The translations under genes were made by a program, and so were the position numbers. A DNA stretch of 64,000 nucleotides, taken from assembly GCA_965153455.1 (NCBI GenBank), contig OZ234495.1, positions 10,598,875 through 10,662,874 of the forward strand. Direction: 5' to 3'. The notes under the pieces were generated by a model. That model saw nothing but the letters and a program-made list of their open reading frames with translations, was not told the DNA's origin and ran no database searches. Below are positions 59,071 through 64,000 of the stretch, piece by piece (within the stretch, counting starts at the first letter, position 1; every line of letters begins with the position of its first letter). The stretch is from Sphagnum compactum. Its lineage: Eukaryota > Bryophyta > Sphagnopsida > Sphagnales.

Positions 59071-61693
59071 ATGTCTTCTTTGGAGAACAGAAGTAGCGTA
59101 AACATGGGTGATGGATCATCAGCTGGAACATTTCGAACATTACAACGAAGTCCAATTAGAAGGATGTCTGAAGAAACATATCCTGCATTGACCCCCCAGG
59201 TAATATTTCTCACTGGCTTTCTTACTCACACAAATCTATACACTGCAATCATCTGCAATCGGGAGGACTTGGCCAAGCTGTGAGCTGAGAGCTGGGTCTG
59301 ACCGAGGCCAATCATCTGATGTAATTGGCACTCAGGAGAGATTCCACCACATCAATAGGAACTTTTGTAGAGACTACCTACTTGCTAGACCTCGTGATGT
59401 TCTTCTATGTGCCAGTCACATACATTTGAAAGAGCTATTGCCTCGAAGAGGTTTAGGGTGAAGAGTGGAATCTCTTCTCAGTGACAATTGCACACTCTTT
59501 ATATTCAATGAGCTTGATCTGATCTTGATACTTGCAACAACCACCCATTTGGAATTTGTGAACAATTTTTTTTACAGTATAATGCTTATATGGCCTGAGT
59601 CGTTGAGGTTGGTAAAATTCATAACAGGTGCTTGATGTGATAAGTTCTCTTGAGGAGTATAAGAAGAAGTGTGAGAATGACGGTAACTACATGGAGGCTC
59701 GAGCTGCTGCTCAACGTCTAAATGGTGTTAAGGTACACTTCAAAACTGTCCCCAAAACTAAAAGACAAACCTTGCGTTGCTGTACACATTCTTCACAGAA
59801 CAAAAGAACACCAAAATATTGAACACATGTAGGAAGTTGAATATAAGCAAATCATGAATCAGTCAAGCCTTTATGATTGAAATCTCTGTGAATTTGCAAA
59901 ATTGGTATGGATTGACATACCATTGTTGGTTCCAACTCCATCTCCAAAGATGCTGGTATAGTGGCAATTTTAAATCAAGTGTTGTTTGGGTAATTCAGTG
60001 TGCCTCCGGAGGAAGATAATCACCAAAGCAAACAAAGCCAACTCCATGCCCTAACAATAATAGCATCCTTCGTTGTTGGGGGGATGTGTTTGGTGTGAGG
60101 GAATGTAAAAGCTTTGATGTTTGGGTCATGGCTTTTTTGCTCTTTCTCTCTATGGCACACATCAAAATCGAGCAACCCAAGTGTTGAGGAGTTACACAAT
60201 TTTTGGTTAGACAAATTTTCCCCATTTTGTTTTGTAATTCTTGTCTCTGGTGAAAAATGCAGGTTTTGGAAGACAACAAAAGGAAGACAAACATGATTCA
60301 AAGGCACCACAAGGATCAAGAGACAGCTGAAAATGCATACAAATCTGAAACTGCTGAAAGGAATCGTGTATGTACACAATTTTTCATTTCCTACACGTCA
60401 GATTGCATTAGGCAAAAAAACTTGGGGGGATTATTAAATTCTGACCAGATTTGGAACCTTACAATTTATCTTTAGTGGTGGATTTTCATCATGATTTGTC
60501 ATCACATGGAGACAATTTTTGTATGAATTTTGAGACAATCTTTTTCAACATATTCCACTGGTGATGATGCTGAGGATGATGATGGGTGAAGTGTGAAACA
60601 GTTATGGGACGAGAAGTTGCATGAATTTCACAAGGGAGTTGTGGAGCATGCAGCAAAATTGAAACGACAACAAATCGGAAGTTTGCAAGCCTTCAGGCAA
60701 CGCATGGCTGCAAAAACCCCAGTCAAACCTCAATGGTCCCGTGAACTACTCAAACACAGGAAAGTGCAGGTAAACTAAGATTGCTCAAGTTCAAAATGCA
60801 TTTGACTGGTCACCACCAGCACATTAGATTTTTTTGTTCTCTAAAGGAAACATTAACTTATATTTAAATTTTATGTAATGTGCAAATGCAGGCCTTCCTT
60901 GGGAAACAAGGGAAGTATTTGGAAGCAAATGAAGTGAAACGCATTGCTGATCGAATGGAACATATGGAGTTGGAAGCAACATTAGCTGCATATGCAGCAG
61001 AAGTTGCAATTAAGGAACAAGCATTACGAGCAAAACAACAAAATGAGATGGAGGTTTTATTACAACGTGCTGCTCAAGGACGTGATGATCTCCGTAAAAC
61101 CAGGGCTCTTGATCTTGAAAGATGCACACAAGTAACATGTTGAAACCCCTTTTGATTCTTTTTCTTCTTTTGTTTTTTGCTCTTATTATATATGCATGAT
61201 TGTATCATGAGGTTTAGTTTTATTATTATTGAGTTTTGTACGAACATGTACTAAGAGCATTTAACTAAAACATCAACTATCAATCACAACATAAGAAGCA
61301 AAAAAAACCATTGCAAAGAAAAATCATTGATCTTCTTCTACTTGGATTTTTTTTCCAAAGCACAGTCACAATCTTGTATGTTTTGTGGACTAATTCTTCT
61401 TGTGATGCAACATTGTATTACTGAAAAAAAACTTTACTGAATACACACACCAAATTTTATGAAAACTGCAGAGGCACAAAAACATTTTAAGGGAATTGAA
61501 AACATTGCAAAGACAAGAAAACCTTAGGTTTGACGCGATCTTGGGAAAGAGAGTAAGTGAATTTAAGAAGAGTGGTGGGAGTTTTCAACTCCTCTCTCAA
61601 ACTTTGAATGGCTTATGTCTTCCTGGAAACCCAGAGTGTAGTGTTGGAGATGAGTCTTCGACCTACGGTAGCAACTCAGTTTTATCAGGTTGA
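59071..61693 (+). CDS. Coiled-coil protein, possibly cilium-associated, six exons
   Basis: Exons 59071-59199, 59628-59732, 60263-60367, 60602-60769, 60892-61131 and 61472-61693 join in phase to 322 residues ending at TGA 61693. The protein is almost wholly helical and charged: EEYKKKCENDGNYMEARAAA, HKDQETAENAYKSETAERNR, LWDEKLHEFHKGVVEHAAKL, FLGKQGKYLEANEVKRIADR, then RHKNILRELKTLQRQENLRF. The pattern (E-[EK]-Y-xxKCExxGNYxEAxxxxxRL, then ...KxYxEAxxxKxxAD) resembles proteins I associate with ciliated protists, but I cannot name the family. If right, it would act in sperm flagella of a seed-free plant; that is inference. ATG 59071 is the first in frame after a possible acceptor at 59013, so upstream coding exons are possible. 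Confidence 0.72.
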
Positions 61694-64000
61694 GTTTATG
61701 TAGCAGAACTTTACTTACTCTGCAGAAACACAAACTCCCCCAAGAGAATGAAACTTTCATTTGGATCCTCAAATTAAATTAACAACCCCACTGTTTGTTA
61801 GTTAGTAATGCAAAAGAGACTAAACAATAGTAGTACTTATGTATCTCAAGGTGACTTGTTGTTTTTGCTAATTAGCTTCGACTACATTACCTAATTAGAC
61901 AAAGGCTTTTTGAGCTAATGGGTGTCTTGGATTTATTGATTGATTGGTTATGTCCGAAATGTGAAGGTGGTATGTGATCTGATCTGATATGATATGAGAT
62001 ACATGAGCTTGGATTGAGCTATACCCATTCCAGCCTTGTTACATCTTTTTGCATCACCGATCATCAACATCCATAAACATCCCCGTGCTACTTCATGCCA
62101 TGTATACCATATATGCTGATTCACCATGCATGCCCTCCATCACCACCATAGACCTTTTTTCGCTTTAGGGCATCATCATCATCATCTTTTGTTGCTTTGC
62201 ACATTTTGTCATTTGTTACACAAAGCTCTCAAATGTCTACAATGGTTTTTTTTTTGGGCACATTGCCAAATCCTCTCATAACCTTCCTTCTCAATGTTTT
62301 TTTGTCATTGCAAAATTGCAGCAATTCAAAACAATAGTTGTAGGTGTTTCCACAACATCCAATCCACCTTCAAATGAGTGCATTGCCCAAATTGTAAAGT
62401 ACCTTTGGTTGCAAAAATTGCAAGTAAAAAATCATTCCATAATATTTAATCGCTTCTCACTCTCTTTCCAAAGTCATCAAGCTTATCATGTTTCTCCTTG
62501 TCCACATGCTTACACCAGGATTTTTCTTTTCTTCTTCATCCTTACCTTTGTAGGAATGATTCAATTTCTTGATTTTTTTTATCTCCTAAGGCGATGATGC
62601 TATCTCCGACCTTTTTTATTAGTATAATGCCAATGTTTCAATAAATTTCCTCCTATGTCAATCCCATATATCATGTCCACACCTGTATAGAAGATCCCCT
62701 CATGCATGTAACTTGTTTGCCTATGTTGTAACTAGTTGATTTTGCCTTGATATGGTAATCTTAAATTGTTGTAACATATGATTGTCATGTGACCTCTAAG
62801 TTATTGTTGTAACATGTCAATATTTTGTCACTATGCTAGTTTGGCATGTAAATACATATTCACTCCATGCCTTGGCTACATTTGTATGTATCTTTTGCCT
62901 CTAGAATGTTATTTTTTATCTCATGCCTATTTAGTTGTGTGTTGTAACATCATGCATGTCTTTGTTGTAACCCACCAATCTTACCTTAAAGAATGTGTAC
63001 ACATGGTAACTTATTGATAACATGTTATTATTTAGTATACCATGTATTAATTTGTATTAATATGTATTTCATTTTTATGTGTTCTTTATGTCAAGATTAA
63101 CTACAAAAGGAGAATTGTATTGGTGGACCTTTCATGTAGTACAGTTGGAAAATGTTCATCAATCTGACATTCTTTTCTTGCATATGGTTTTGTGTTATGT
63201 TTTGCAATACTAATGTGGTACATATGATGCAGCTACTTTATAGCTATGCAGCTACAAATATCAATTTGCATGTTATAATACCATTAAAATCATATCTATA
63301 ATATGCAACTTAGTATGTAACTTTCTAGTTGCAACTTGGCTTAGATAAGCATATGTTTACTTTAACCCATTGTATTCTAACATGTTAAACAATAATTTCA
63401 GTAGGAATATTTGTATCATCATTAGAAATGGAAACACCCTAAACTATCAATTAATTTCCCTAAACCCTAGACTACAACAAAACATTGACCAATTTAATAT
63501 TTTCCACAAGTTTGTAAGTATACACACAATATGGAACTACAGTGTTTCAAATCTTTGCATTTTGTTAGGTTACACTTTGATGTTGTTATAGTTAAATTGC
63601 ATTTGTACTTTCTTGGTATAATAATTATGGGTATAGATTTAATTCTTTCGAAGCTTCCAAAAATTTCTAGTGATGTGGTGTTGGGTTAATATGGGTGCAA
63701 ATGAGATACAATGAGCCAACTTTAAAAGAAGATTGCATGTTTTTTTTCCCAAAAAAAACTTTTTCATATGAATGAATTTTGGAACAATTTTTTTGCAATT
63801 TGTTATACGAAATGCTTATAATTGTCCTAGTACATGACATGTTTTTTTGTTTATCATTTTGGAATAAACATGAAAAATTGAAAATGTCATGATTCCTTGT
63901 AAATTTAGTGTTTTCTTTATAAAAATGATAACAATTTCAAATCATACCCAAAATTCCAATTTTTACATTTTTATGTTTTCTTTTGTAATAAGCTACAACT
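61694..64000. other. AT-rich terminal spacer
   Basis: After the probable 3' UTR there are GATCTGATCTGATATGATATGA and ATC repeats near 61975-62180 and many short AT-rich stretches. TTGTTGTAACATGT-like words recur at 62770-62960. No gene is seen to the window end. Confidence 0.5.

Overview
The window is nuclear DNA from a land plant, most likely a seed-free one (moss, lycophyte or fern grade). A plastid-targeted magnesium-chelatase D subunit marks a photosynthetic eukaryote. An RCD1/SRO-type PARP-RST protein belongs to a family I know from land plants. A full-length strumpellin (WASH complex) homologue and a coiled-coil protein resembling cilium-associated proteins argue against a typical flowering plant. 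Genes have many short introns (about 80-400 bp) with GT-AG borders. The spacers are AT-rich and carry microsatellites, tandem repeats and decayed transposable elements. I cannot name the species from sequence alone.

Layout: (1) 1-13068, + strand: 3' part of an ASCC3/Slh1-type Ski2-like helicase, 41 exons reconstructed, about 1,630 residues from the first Walker A motif to the stop. Three of its 40 introns use GC-AG borders. (2) 13069-22768: long spacer with retroelement remnants (copia Gag/protease-like at 13.8-14.35 kb, integrase-like at about 16.1 kb), a duplicated segment at 18.7 kb, and AT-rich DNA. (3) 22769-29631, +: complete CHLD, 15 exons, 814 residues. (4) 32379-31457, -: small unassigned three-exon gene with pyrimidine-rich introns. 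(5) 33.96-34.13 kb: decayed copy of one exon of the SRO gene found at 48-50 kb. (6) 36532-38567, +: J-domain protein with a zinc ribbon, two exons. (7) 40975-41269: 72-74 bp tandem repeats. (8) 42141-45716, +: intronless strumpellin/WASH subunit 5 of 1,191 residues with an upstream ORF. (9) 47879-50423, +: SRO-type PARP-RST protein with a recent internal tandem duplication. (10) 50.4-56.7 kb: repeat-rich spacer with a SINE-like tRNA head, a dispersed 300-bp repeat, an 18-codon repeat and a hairpin-forming 111-bp tandem array. (11) 56757-61693, +: one or two genes, the clear part being a six-exon coiled-coil protein. (12) 61694-64000: AT-rich, no gene seen.

The genes do not form a pathway. They are independent eukaryotic transcription units: ribosome-collision/alkylation-repair helicase, chlorophyll synthesis, chaperone, endosomal actin nucleation, stress signalling and a probable cytoskeletal protein. 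The most unusual material is the GC-AG intron cluster, the intronless WASH subunit in an intron-rich neighbourhood, the freshly duplicated SRO domain with a decayed relative 14 kb away, and the hairpin array at 54.5-55.3 kb. I found no clearly new biological system.
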